NCBI GenBank assembly: GCA_947568835.1
Contig: OX387602.1
Location: forward strand, 14,993,021-15,057,020
Reading direction: 5' to 3'
Length of the DNA: 64,000 nucleotides
Source of the DNA: Protonemura montana
Taxonomy: Eukaryota; Arthropoda; Insecta; Plecoptera; Nemouridae
Positions 11,860-25,300 of the stretch are shown piece by piece. Position numbers and translations under genes: made by a program. The notes below the pieces were generated by a model. It did no database searches. It saw only the letters and a list, made by a program, of their open reading frames with translations, and was not told the DNA's origin. The number at the start of each line of letters is the position of its first letter. The stretch's first letter is position 1.

Positions 11860-14800
11860 TTCTGGAAAACGAGCGACCAACGAGGAAGTAATGAACTCTT
11901 TCAGCTTGTTGGGAAAAAAATCGAAACACACATATATATAGTACAGTAGACATGGGCACCCAGTCGTATAATACATAGGTAGGTACTGTATATATGAAAC
12001 TTTGAAGTGAAACTCCTGAAGCGATGCTTATTATATGACGCCCACACTCGAAACTCGTCACCATAATACAACCATCTCTTGACCTAGTTGTCATTCTATT
12101 TTATATACCACCCCCTAGCTTCTACTCTCGATGATAAGTATGCTAAATGTAACGTACCAAGCGTCCAGCAATATCTTTCCTTCCACTTACAGGTAGAGTA
12201 CACACAAATATTCCACAAATTATCTTGGTACTCCCATCTGTATCGAATGTCACAACATCCACTATTATAATATTATCACAATAGTTTCAGACCACGGTTT
12301 CAGACAGCTTTTGCACCACAATGCGGCCGTAAATAGAATACCTGCCTACCTCCAGAATACCTTTAGGCCGACACGATAAATTTGTGTGCTGAATAGCGAA
12401 TAATGTCGACGACAAAATCGTGTACAAAATGGAGGCGATGTGGCCTTTTCGAGAGTAATGGCGCCAGGCACGCCACGAGGGCAAAAGTAAAAAGAATGTA
12501 AGTAATTCGCGCACGGTGGCCGAGCTACTCGGCTTGCCAGCTCGTGTAAAACGACCCCAGTGTGCTAGCTCCGGGATGCAGAGAATTATCGGTGTTCTCA
12601 TGCACGGGGGCATCGTGGTCACCGAACGGGGCAAGTTGCTAATTTCTCATTCGAGCGCAGTGTAAAATGTGCTTTCAGTTTAATTTTGTACCGTGTGATG
12701 GTAGATCTATCAGACATCATAGTTCAGCGCTTTTATGAGATATTGCAATTAGATTGTAAGGGCAAGAAGACTAAGGGGTGAAAGAAGAATAGAGGTTTTG
12801 TTTTGTGTTTATTATGGTAGATGATCTCATTAAAAAGTTTTTAAAATAATCAACTTTTGTGTTTATAAGTATAGTTACTTTTAACTAAGTGAGATGGTAC
12901 ATTCGACTTAGCAATTACAAGTAATGATCAGTGGATGTGCAATTAGAAGAAACCCTTGCTTTAAAAAGCTTAGAAATGAATACACACGCATTTTTAAGTG
13001 GTGTCGACAACGCTTATTTAGCCAAGAAGCCTAACAGCGGTGGAGGTGCCAGGAATATTATTTTGAAGCTGCATGGATTCTCAACAGAATGCAGTCGTAA
13101 TGAGTCATACTCCTCGGGCTATTGATAAAGAACCATGTCCCCATTTCAAAAACCAGCGAACACCGTCTTGAGAATACGGTAACGGTACTTCACACATGCA
13201 AACTCAAATAGAACCTCGGGCCATCTCCCTGTGTAGCTAGGGTAGCTGGGGAGAAGTGAAGGTGCGCTGCTAAATGAAATGTAAATAGTGGAGAACAGCG
13301 AGATATGTAGATGATTATTAATGAAGCAAACGTGCGAGCTGAGCCAACAAGCTTGCAAGCAGCCGTCACGCGAAAATTCCTTTAGCAATGGCGGCGCCTT
13401 GTAATAGAATGACATTAAAATGTGGTCATATTATGCATTCCATTTCGCGAGGTGTCTGCCAGGAACCAAATTCGACGAAGAGGGTGGGCCATGGCCAACG
13501 GGGGACGGGGGTCGACGCGTGTGCTGCACGACTCCTATGATCCATATTGATGTGTTGGCGTTGGGCGCGAAATAAGGGACCTGTTTCCATGGACAACTGC
13601 AACATTTTTGTGGTTTTCCTTTTCATTTCGCAATGATTTGATTTTAGGATGGGCGAGATTGTTGCCAAATGGGAGAGAGAATGTGCTGGTTTGATTTACG
13701 GCCAGGCTTGCTTTTTCGATAGTCGGCTGTGAAATTTAATAGTTTGTAAACTAGTCATTACCCAGAGATTGATAGAGGCCGTAACTTGAAATTATTCTTG
13801 AATAAGATTCGGGTAAATTTACACTCCGAAAACATGAAAAATGAAATAGACCGCAATCCGGCCAGAAAACAATCTGCATTTTCTATCGGACGTATGATAT
13901 CGATTTTCCTCCGCCGTTGTAAAAGTTATACAACTCCACGAATTGCAGCCATTTAGAATTAACACGTGAATTTCCCTCCCCAATGAATTCCTAATCCTTA
14001 ATCCATAATCCCGAAGCTTGCAACTGCACAAGATTCCTACAATTGCGCTCGTCCTTCGCTGTCCTTTCTTTACAATCCAGAAACTCCAAGACTTTTCTTT
14101 CTGCTTTTTTCTCTCGGTCTGAATTCGGACTCGGAAATCAGGGAACTTGAATAGCCTTTCCAATGCGAGTGTTAGCAGTGACAACCTGATTTATGAACGT
14201 AATTTTGGCCCAAAAACATGCCTTTTTTATGTGAGCACAAAAAAAGGAAAGAAAATTGCGCCTTAGAGTTCGCCATAAAAGGGGTCTGGTCGATTATGGC
14301 ATTCGCCGTTAGATGGACTATTATTCGACTGTAATCAACACTGATACGCGCTTAGTTCCTTGCAACCCAGTCGGATAAAACAGTCGATGAATGTGGAATT
14401 CAGCCGATCCCAGTGCGGCGCGAGGATGAGTTTATTTCAAAGGAACGGTTCTTGGGAAGGGCATTCTTTGCAGCGCGTGTACATTAAAATGTCAAGAGCG
14501 TTGACATTGATTACAACTGCTGCATTGAACTGCATTGAATTTGTCAACTTGTATCTCGCAATTATTTTCAATTGTCATCGGCAACTGGAAAGGGGCGACA
14601 TGATTGTATACTTTAACTTCTTTGCATAAAGGATCGGCTATTCTTTTGCTATTCTATTGTTTGTTCATTAAACTTTGAAGATCACCAACAGTGACTGCAA
14701 CAATAACTGGATTTATTTATTCTGAAGTGCATCTGAAGTATTCAGTACACACTTGCAGCCACATTTGTTGCCAATTATCATCGACGGACACGAGCGATCG

Positions 14801-15370
14801 TACCTACAGATTAGAGGCGCGACAGTGGGTCCATAACAATTTGTTCGAGAGTATTTCAACCGAGAGATTCATTGTCCGCTAGCATGTGATGAGAAATGCC
14901 AATATTTGTATAAAACAGTCCGTAAAGTTTGAACTAAACCCCTGTAATTTTCCCCCGACGTCGATGGATAAAAAGCACGGGCATTTCTCTTCAAGTAAAA
15001 ATTCTTTAGACAGCTTCATTCCAGAATGAGGTCAATTTACATTTCATTAACCTTCCTAATTATAATTCATTTAAAATTAAGCCGGATAGCTCATTTTAAA
15101 CACAGACTTTTAGTTAATTTAATTGCCTTTCAACGTCACGTCGCTTCTGACGGATAACCCTGGAAGCATTTCAAGTACAGGCGAGTTGGCTACCATAAGC
15201 CAAAGGGTAATTCGCACCCTGCATTTGATTTATCCGAAGCAGAGTAACAAATTTGTAAGGGCGTAGAGCTGGTTACCGGTGCTATCAACATAGGAAATCA
15301 GCTGACGACATGATCGATAGCGCTTGCCGAGTGTAACCTGGCGACGTGCCGGATGATTTCCCTAGACTTT

Positions 15371-15410
15371 CACCGGCACCAGCACCAGCACCAGCACCAG
15401 CACCGGCACA
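15371..15410. repeat. CACCAG/CACCGG hexamer microsatellite
   Basis: Six-base units caccag and caccgg repeat in tandem, with caccag in the middle and caccgg variants at both ends. There is no support for translation. Confidence 0.85.
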
Positions 15411-15832
15411 TCGGCTCACGAAGACAGCCGCCTCCTCAAGAGAAATAACAACTTGCCAAGACGAAAGAGTTTATAAATTCAATCTGGCGTAAAGATATGA
15501 AAAAGATGGCGCGGTATACATAAACCAATCGGTGGCGGAAGGAGGCGGCAAGGTGGAAGCGGGAATCAAATCAGTTTGATGGCTGAGAAATGTAGGTCAT
15601 CATTTTATCTATATCTGAACGTCCGTATGTCTGGTCGATGTAAATGGCGGGTGCACTTATCAGTAGATGCATTTTGTTCAAAATACGACTGGGTGGTGAC
15701 AATTTGTGCGCTGGCCAATTTGTCAATGGCGTGGTCAACGAAGAATCGGACATAATGGCTGTGACAAATGTACGTTAGCAATTGTTGGAGCTGTGGTTGA
15801 TGCATGCGTTGCTAAACGCCCCCCTCCCCCTT

Positions 15833-15893
15833 AAAACCAGACCCAAATCAAAACCAGACCCAAATCAAAACCAGACCCAAATCAAAACCAAAC
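15833..15893. repeat. 17-bp tandem repeat, about 3.5 copies
   Basis: The unit aaaaccagacccaaatc is repeated three times without change from 15833 to 15883. It is followed by a partial, drifting copy. Perfect identity of the units indicates recent expansion. It is preceded by a C-rich run. Confidence 0.9.
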
Positions 15894-18800
15894 CAAACAC
15901 GTGGATAATTAACTGTTCCCTAACATTATTAGGTAATGAAACTATCATTTTATTTTAATTTCGGGACCAAAAATATAAATAGCTTTCAGAGAAAACTTGT
16001 ACCCAGAGGCGTAAGCATCTTACTTATTTATTAAATGTAGGCATTTTACTGAATGTCAGACCTCTTTGGAGAGTAGAATTAAAAGAATAACAATCCTTCT
16101 GCTTGTTTGCTCAAAAAAGCACCGTGATAATAAAAATTGTATTAGACGTCTCACTTAAAATTGCGACCTAACGCTATCGTTAACGGTCTGTTAAATTTCT
16201 TGTGTGACGGCGCTGCCATGGCCACTAGAGACGTCAGAGAATGTTGGCATGTGAAAGAGCGCGGCATAAACGTCTTGCGCATGCTTGGAAACGTTACCCG
16301 CACACTAAGGGGTATGGATTTTCCTGTCCCTGTATCCCACGTAGAGAGAATAGCAACTCCTTGACAAAATACCACTACTTCCCCTTTTCTTACCTAGTCT
16401 TCCCTAGCTAACGTTATCTATGCTGAAATTCGACCCAAATAGGCGTCTAATGAAAAGTATAAGACAGCAGCTACAGCAGTACGCGGAGCGTGAATTTCAC
16501 TTGCTCACTACCGGCGTTTAATTATTTTGATTGCGTTCTTGTCGGTAGGTAAAGAGACCTAACTTTATTACAGTATTAAAATTCGCAATTAGGAAATGTT
16601 CATATGGATATAGTAGAAAGAATTCATTAGCAATAAAAGATAACTCCGAAAACATAAACGCAACATGGTATACGGTTTTTAATAAACCAAGTTGCATAAC
16701 GGCACCTCCGGGGTACGAAAAACCATGAAAATAATAAGTATCATCCTCATTTAATAAAGAATGTTGCACGCTTTCCCGGTGTGTATACATTTCTTTTTTG
16801 TCTCATTCTCAAAAGACTTTTCAATATCCACCATAGTAGGTATATATATATATATATTATAAGAGAAGTGGGAAGAATTACTCGCGGCAAAGTTACCCTC
16901 CTCATTCACACAGCGCTGCAATATCCACATAAACACGAAGAGAATTTTTCTTCCTTTATTCTCAAAAATTCATATAGCTCCTGGTATATAAGAATCAAGT
17001 GCGTTTGCCTATAGAAACTGTAGTGAAAATCGTCATTGAATTCAAGGGTAGCTTCGACGAGGCCTACGACGAAGAGGGTGAGCAACCCTCTGCGTCAACA
17101 GTGCTTGTTTTGAGGCGAACTCTCGAGCACGTCACTGCGCCCTGGTGCGTAATGGTTGCGTAATGTGTGATGATGCGTACGGGATGGGATAGGTGTTGTG
17201 TGGGTGTTGGGTAGGTTGGAAAGGCGTTGACAACCGGAGAGTGACAGAACTTGGACGCCATGTTTTTAATCGTCAACTCGAATTTTTGGACAGTTGTATG
17301 TTCAAACCTTGAGGTTTGGCAACATTTTTATTCGTTTTAGGCTGTAACACTAGATTCACATAAGCGTGGACTGCAACACTATCTCGGTTTAAAAAATGCT
17401 ATTTCACCAGTGGCAATGTAATGACAAGAACGAAACATGACATTCGATCGTGGTCGTGGTCAACGCTTGGACGTGATCAAACATTATTTATCTTTACTAG
17501 AATCTATTCTATTCGTTCGATAGATGAGTCACATGTCACTTTTCTCAAGGCACTACAAACACCTTAGAGAAATGAATGGGTTTCTTTTTTCTAAGCAAAA
17601 ACAAGAGAGCCTATATACCGAATTTATGTTTAATACATCTATGGACAGGATCGCTACCACGTGCTATAGGTGGCCGTTATTTCGACAACACCAACACCTC
17701 TAAACACACTGCGTGACGCAATGAAAATCATGCGGTGGACGCCGGGCAAGCGGGCCCTGCGTAAACAAGACGCGTAGGCCGCAACAGAGGTGGAAGTGCC
17801 GGGTTTGCATCGTGAGAAATCGACACCTGCTATGCGAGGATTGGTGAATGAAATGTTGTGAACACAACGCGTCTATCGTCGCTTTACGCATGATACGCAC
17901 GTTAAATTAATCACGTGCTAGAAGCCGTAAGTGGCTTAGTGAGCCACAACCAGGCGGAGACAGCTGGCAACAACAACATAAGCAAGATGTTTTGTTGTGA
18001 CACTAAACTGTGACCGAGTTTGGAAAATTGATTTCGGTTGCTATTGGGAATCGTTTAGAATTTAAAATCGAATTCTTGACTTTACTAAATCAATGATTCA
18101 ACGAGTGTACCTAAGACCGATGAAAACGTCGGGAAACACGTCAAGCCCAGATATCCGAACGACACTTCAATGCATTTCTGTCATTTCAAGGTGTTCTGGA
18201 AATGTCTTGCTTCGACAAGCGCATGGATTTGCAAGCAATTTGTGACAGAAAATCGCAGAGGTTGTCTACTACGGAGGAACATGCAGACAGAGAATCAAAC
18301 AGCGATACGTACGGCACATACGAAGAACAGAACACGGGAAATTTGAAGGAAATAGATGGACAATTTTTAAGAAATTTGGAGTTGATACCTCCCTTCTCCA
18401 ACTGTTAACATACAAAAAGTGTTGGAAATAACAGCCTATAATAAAACAGTAACATTTTTGCTTTTCGTTTGATTTTTTTAGCTCTTTAAACTGTGAAGAT
18501 TTATTATTAATACACGCTAAATGCACTGTAGGTAGCCCCAACATTATCTTGCTTGCAACCTCCATCGAGACGTATACCAAACGTTATTTTATATTATAAT
18601 CACCCTCTTCGTGACCCTACGATCCCAAAAAGCAAAAGCTTACAGCAAAAGTAGCCAGGCGCACACACAACCTCTACAACAAAACAACAATTGCGTTAGT
18701 CGAGTACCCATGTAATTGCCGATCCACAATTACATCCGCGTGTATTTTTACTAATAACCCTACGACGTCGTTACGTTGTCGCAGCAAGAATCAAATCACA

Positions 18801-21800
18801 CGGTCAACGCTCACCCAGCCAATTATTGTCGTCGGCGTCGTCGCGGCGTCGGTAGCGTCGTTGACATGGCCGACGCCACGGCCGATCATTTACCCTGGTA
18901 ACGTCGACGCTAAGCCGAAGACTAACCCTATTAATGTCGTCGTAATTAAACGATGATCTAATGCTGGAGCACTTATGCATCAACGTCATCAAATATATGG
19001 CTATATACATGATTATGAGCTAATAGAAAAATTAACAATTACGCTGAAATACTTCATCATTACCTATGGCAATGTGTGTGACGGGAGTTTCTAATTGCAC
19101 GTGCAAACTTTCGGATCCAAGTTCGATTGAGACCCGTTAAAACAGAATAAGAGAACATGTATTTATGTGTATATACGCAGAGATGTCCCTTATTTACTTG
19201 ATCACTTAAAAGTTTGCCGGAATGTAAATAACGATTCTACTTTCTATACCGCGTAAGACGTGCACAGCGCCGAGCATTCGCGGGGCAAATTGTCCCACTA
19301 ATTATTTGCGAATTCCATGCTTGCTTGCAGCTCCCAAGTAGTACTGCGGGCGGTAGACAATAAAGATTACTTTATGTACCTCCTCTTACTGTACAGAAGA
19401 CAATTGCTACTATCTAGTCTCTACTCTGTAAAGTACAAACAATTCGCATTAAAGTGTAGGACATTCAGCTAGAAGGATTAAATAAATATACAAAAGCAAC
19501 TCGGCAAGATAAGAAATGTATGATGTAGAATGAATAACCTCATGTTGTACTTTCACACTGTATTCTATCAAAATCGAGAGACATAAATTGAGAGCTGTTC
19601 ACACGGAACAAAAGCTTGGGGGTATAAGGCATGTTCACAGTGTCGATTCCGATTTGTTTTTTGAGATTATTTTCTAAGAACTGTTGCCGGATCTATCGAT
19701 CGGTTCAAGCATTGTTCCCCTTCTGAAACTTTCGTCTATCTTAGCTTATGAGCTCAAGTGGCAATATTTTCAGCCGTAGTCAGCAAATCACCGGGCTATC
19801 CACATAGCTGGACGCAAAGAAGACTTTGATAAGTATGCCGATAGAAGATAAATACCTTACTCAACACTATATTGAGCAGGAAGATTGGGGGCGATAAAAA
19901 GCCACACTTTTTTCATTGTCTCGCTAGACTTTGAAAAAGATTTTCTGAAATGCATGGTTACTTTTTTTAGAAAAGTGTCGCATTGGTACAGTTTCATGTG
20001 GTTTCACTTTGACTTTTTATACGAAGATGTTCAAATTCTTCTTGTTTTAAAAGCAACGTGGAAGCTGTATCGCATGGAACGCCACGCCATGGTTTCTTGA
20101 CAATCTTTTTAATGTTGGTTTCCTTTTTGTTACCTGTCAGGTTGACGACTGCTGGCACAAGTTTCTTGCTCGATGGATTATCAGTCTCTCGTTGCTTTCA
20201 GCTCATCTTCCTACAGATTCCGGTACAACGTCACATAGAAATAAGGGTAGGGGTAAAACCTGCTACGAAACCCGGTGCACGTCAGATTTCTAAAGAGCCT
20301 GCACAATGAAGATGCATCTCGTGTTTTTTTCTGTGACTGTGCTCGCAAAACTTTGCTTTTCGTCATTTCGACGCCATTAGGCTAATGAAAAAAATTGCGA
20401 ATGAAAGCCAAGGATCACAAGTGGCTTCAACGAATCGAAGAAACATTTCAAAGGTCAAGAGAACAACGAGGAAAAAACAATTTCCACCCACACATAGTCG
20501 CGAAAAAATAATAGTTTATCCTCTACTGGGTTTTGATATTAAAATGCCTGTAGGTACTGAACTCGACGTTCACGTTGTAATGTGGCAAAAAGCTAAAAGA
20601 ATAACAAAAACAAAAATGTAGCCCGAAATAACTATCAAGGGTCCAATTTAAATTGAAAATTAAGATCTAGCGCCCGAGACACAAAGTTAAACAAAGCTTA
20701 TAAATCATACCGGCAAAGTGAAGTCGTTGAAACGATATTAAACAAAAAAAAAACACGCCAGAGCGTATGTAATTTATTGACAATTAAAACGATCGTGGAC
20801 GCCAGCCAGAACATATGTTATCATTACATTACTTGTGTACCTACTAGCGCGTACGCGAGGTGGAAATAATTGTGTCACCCCAAGTCTGCCCCTGCATACT
20901 TCTCAGTGCGACGGAGGCACGCAATTCATGCGCTGTTATAAATAGCACGACTAAGGTAATCTAGATAAATTAAAATTCGGTGTATCTTAAATTTATAAAT
21001 ATAATTAATAGGTCCGTTTGTCTAGTAAGCCATCGATAAAAACCTGTATAAACAAAAACTTGAAATCGATTTAAACCCGAAAAAACATAGATAGGAAATG
21101 TTTGAATTCGGCAACTTTTGAGTTGATCTATCTGAAAATGCCTCCTATGGTCATAAAAAATAATATATTGGTTTCCATCGCTGTGTAAAACCAAAAGTAT
21201 GTGTACCTAGCCTCGCATCTTCTCTCCGGTGCAATGCCCTTGTCACCATGCCTTACAAAATTACCATTACTATTCATGTGCAGTGCAAACCTCCACCACA
21301 CAAAATGCCAACGAGCATCCTATGTAATGGAGGGGTGCCGGTAACAAGCCTTTGTGCTATAATATGAAGTACCGCGCATAATGAGGTTTCAATTGCACCG
21401 AGTGTCGCGGAGTGCACGCTAAACACACAGAACGAATCGCCATCGGAATGTACGCACAAATAATCGGTTCATTATTTGGCTAGCATAGATAAATTTCTCA
21501 TTACATCCGGATCAAATAACAAGCACCAGCCACGAGCTTTGACTTGTGTATCGCAGGCACCCCGTTTCATCCGAAAGTTGACAACGCAAAAAAAATAATT
21601 ACAGACAAAAAGTAGAGTCTCAGGTAAATATAACAAATTCCGATTTCCGATAAAAATTAATTTTGCCAGTAAACATAAATTCCGCTGCGGAAATGAGATT
21701 CGAACGAGAGAAAATCTAATCCGGCAATTAACAAGGATAAGCAGAGCTAGCGACTACACTCTGTGAAAATGTATGACAAAAGTTTCTCAGGAAAAGCTTG

Positions 21801-22040
21801 GGAGAAGAGCGACTGCACGTTTGAGCTCGTGATATTCTCGATTCGAGCAGCATGAGTTGGCTGATTACTGGCGGATAGAAATGCATTCCAATTGGGATGC
21901 GATGGATACGCAAGAAAAATCGCAAAATAGTAGCTTGGTCCCTTGGCAACCGCCATAAGCACGAGAAAATCTCGATTGAGTGGTCTTCACATTTCCAGAA
22001 AATTCGTTTTCTTTTAGAATTGATTGCATGGGTTCCACTC
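15894..22040. other. Intergenic, no supported gene
   Basis: No gene is supported. A TA dinucleotide run lies at 16841-16857. A GTC/GCG-rich patch spans about 18826-18905 in otherwise AT-rich sequence. A one-mismatch relative of the GGTGGAGGTGCC motif lies at 17789-17800. Short open frames such as 18202-18405 are hydrophilic but have no identifiable relatives. Confidence 0.5.
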
Positions 22041-22169
22041 TGATTCCGTGAACCATCGTAGGGTTCCGATTCCGGGTATCGTTGAAGGGCAGTGATTCCA
22101 TGAACTGTCGAATGACTCAAATTCCATTAACCATCTAGGATTCTGATTCCATAAACCATCGAAGGGCAG
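22041..22169. repeat. Degenerate 26-bp minisatellite, five units
   Basis: Five successive units start at 22041, 22067, 22093, 22119 and 22144. They share the core tgattccatgaaccatcg followed by a variable end (agggttc or aagggcag). Units differ by several substitutions and one is 25 bp, so the array is old. The sequence at 22021-22040 looks like a further decayed copy. The apparent open frames across it are a by-product of the repeat. Confidence 0.8.
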
Positions 22170-22368
22170 TTTGCACAACTCCATCCGTACCAACGTAACA
22201 ACGGCGATATTTAAACGATGCAGATGACCACGCTTGCCCGGCGGTCTCCCCGGCCAAAACCCACCTATCCCACACATGATCACATGCCGAAAAGCAAATA
22301 AGACACGCGTGCGCCCCGTGACCCTCCTCCCCAAAGAGCCCCCGAGGTTCAAACTCAGAGACTCTAGC

Positions 22369-22394
22369 GGGGGGAGGGGGGGGGGGGGGGGGGG
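22369..22394. repeat. Poly-G tract (19 uninterrupted G)
   Basis: Six G, one A and then nineteen G in a row on the plus strand. It is a strong candidate for G-quadruplex formation and for sequencing length error. No gene is adjacent. Confidence 0.85.
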
Positions 22395-25300
22395 AGCTGC
22401 CCCTATCCATATCCTATGCACACCGTAGCCCCCGCTGATAATCCTGGTAATTGCTCGTCAAGGCGCAGCTATTTCCCTGCTGCCATTAGGGGTGGTATCG
22501 CAGCATCGAATTTACACCCCCTAATAAGTTATACCTGCACTATCCGCTATTTTCAGCCGCATGCACTAATAATTAATATACCTCCACTCGTAATGACCTG
22601 GAGGTGAAAAGCGACTGCCTGTAGTACATCTACAATGCTGTGATGTGATTAAATACGTCACTAATCAATTAAAATGCAGTCCAGGGGCGTCAATCGGGTC
22701 AGTGACCATAAATCGCATTTAGGGGGATGAGTTTCTCGGAACAATGGCGTAGCATGGAAAAACCCGAGCAGTAGATACGACGCTCTATATAAGGACGAAG
22801 AACGCAGATGATATTTTAAACAGTTTAGAACGGATATCCTCAATTTTTTAACAACATTTCGATAGTGACTCATCGGTGAGCATGTGCAACATGAGGAACC
22901 ATGCAGCTACGCGTACGCCGAAATGCTACGTGCATACTTTCATTTTGGGTACCTAGAGATGTACGGTGGATCTAATGTCGAGTAGGCGGCAAATTCCTTG
23001 AAACATTTTTAATCACCTGTTTAATACGACCGGTGCCCAGAGCACACAGTTCATTTAACGTCAGCTGCTCGGTCAAGTCAAGCAGATGCATTACAGTCCA
23101 CTGTGCAAGCAGAGCAGCAAACACGCTTACTGGCGCACCTATAGCGTGTGCTCGCATGCAACCAACATTTTCGCGTCTGCGAATTAATGCCAATCTAAAT
23201 GCACCGGCAGCTGAATTTACGCGACGCCATGCAGCGGCTCAACCGTGATGCCCCAAAGGACGTAGGGATGTCATCCTAGTGTGTCCTTACAGGCCGTCAA
23301 AACAGTTTTGTCACTGTAGCCTATAATTTCGAGCGTGATATTGCAGCGCTATCTGCCAATGGCACGCTTCGTTAGCCAGTCTGACTATATTACCACTGTG
23401 ACAGGGAACGCAGGGGGTCAACGATAGAGCACACTGTATTTTGTCCATCATATAAATACAATATGGGTGCGTAAAACAAAGAACGATCAAATATGTGCAT
23501 TCTCTATTTGGCCATTAGAAATTAATTTACAACATAACAGGCAAATATCGACGGCAAGTGAGAAACATTTAATGAAATTTGCACAAACCCATGGTCCTCA
23601 CTAATGCATTTTATACAAAGATCTCGCATTGGATTCTAGCTCACGATTTTATTCTAATCTCTGAATCTTTTCCTTAGAAAGCTTGTTTGCACCCTTGGTT
23701 ATGTATACCTACGCTCAGACCTATACCTACACACAGCATACCCTAGCAGCCAATGGCATTTGTTTTTGCTTTAACGACGCGTAGCAGGGCAATCGGAAAT
23801 CGAAATTGGTTCTGTCCTATTATCGTAGAGCGACGACACAAGCCACGCTATTAACATCGCATGTGCATTAAAACTTTTTTTTTCCCATTTTGTCGCTTCT
23901 GCCAGTTATACAGACTGTTTCTAGATCTAAAGGCGGACTTCGATAGTTCTGTCGCTCGCTGGACTTTGTCTGCGTAATGGGGGAGATGATTTGGCACTGA
24001 CCGCGGGTTCGATTTCAACATAATAAAATATATAATTCTTTGGCGATTATTTTCAGCACCTTCAGCTATTTTCGCCCATATTTTACGCTGCCTCAGCGTA
24101 AAGCCGCTTGCATGTGATTTTGCTATTTGGCTTGAAAGCATAACATACTTCGGACCTCATAAAAAGAAATAATTAGCTCGTTAAAGAAATAATCAGCTCG
24201 TTAAAATAATAGTATAAAATAAAAGTCATAATGATGTGTTTTTGACCACAGAGAACATGGACCTACGAGTTGCTTTGCGAGCAGCTGTCTATCTATCGAT
24301 AACGAGCCGAAACTTGCATTGTCAAACTGCATCAAACTGAGATAACGCCAATGGAGATTAAAGACCGATGGGACGGCTTACACTTCTACTTACCACCACG
24401 TGATCAAAATCCCACTCCCACCACCGTTTGGCACACCGGAAAGCATTCATGACTAATCCCCAACATTCCTAGATCTCAACTCATCGCGAATTAATTTGGT
24501 AATATCGGGAGAGCGAGAGAAGAGAAAGCCACGAGAGAGTCGAGAGTGGTTAAAAGGTCCGCGGAAATTTCAGTAGCCCTTCTCTACCGCATGCTTATGG
24601 ATGCGGATAGCGCGATCGCCAGCCAGGGGCAACCCCTTTACTTGCCAAGGGGTGCGACCGTCCCCACATTGATCGTTGGCAAGCCTACAACATCACGACG
24701 ACGTCGACGTGACGTCAGAGAATAAACCACTGCTATCACACAAGATAGACGCGGACAATGACTACCGAAATATTATGATGCGGTGAAGGAGTGAAGATTT
24801 TACTGGTATGAATGGAAGAAATCCTATCGAGGTTTCACTTCATATGCGATAGGTGTGGCGGGTTTTTGTTCGTGTAGCCAAAATTTGTATAGTGATTTTG
24901 AGCAAGATAGCGGTAACGAGTTAATTGTTTGTCCGTTTCGGACTCCAAAACCGACTCGCTATTACATGTGCTCTCAAACGCTTTCCGATCCTGTAAGCTG
25001 CGGATCTCGACTTCGATTTTCTGCATTTACTGCCCCGTTTCGAATCTAATTCCCTCGCCTTCGTGTGCAGAGCTAAAGCGACACGTGAAATACATATTGT
25101 CGTGTACTATTATTGAATTGTGTACTATGCACACTGTACCCATGCTAAACCAATCTAGTAACAAGCGAAACTTGGCAAACTCGCGGACGATGCTCTTAAA
25201 AAACTGTTAGATAGCTTTCATTTCAACTTCATCAATTCAGATCTAAGGGTTCCCAAGGGACACAATCCATTACGCCAGGGAGAGAGCCCCTCACACATAC

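Larger units (their letters stand above)
4992..15370. other. Intergenic, no supported gene
   Basis: I see no coding exon with credible splice sites and protein similarity. Open frames up to about 130 codons occur, as expected by chance in this length. Notable simple structure: a cytosine tract at 5358-5377, perfect hairpins at 5670-5703 and 11840-11859, and two copies of a recurrent GGTGGAGGYGCC motif at 9312-9323 and 9403-9414, with a third at 13039-13050. Longer regulatory elements cannot be recognised from sequence alone. Confidence 0.5.

Noticed and set aside
18202..18408. 68-codon hydrophilic plus-strand open frame
   Set aside because: Composition looks coding-like, but there is no family resemblance and no convincing splice or promoter signals; another frame is open on the opposite strand.
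22014..22421. 135- and 130-codon minus-strand open frames
   Set aside because: They cross the 26-bp minisatellite and the poly-G tract (encoding poly-Pro), so openness comes from the repeats.
23990..24020. Possible tRNA B box (gggttcgatttc)
   Set aside because: No acceptable A box or cloverleaf can be formed upstream at the right spacing.
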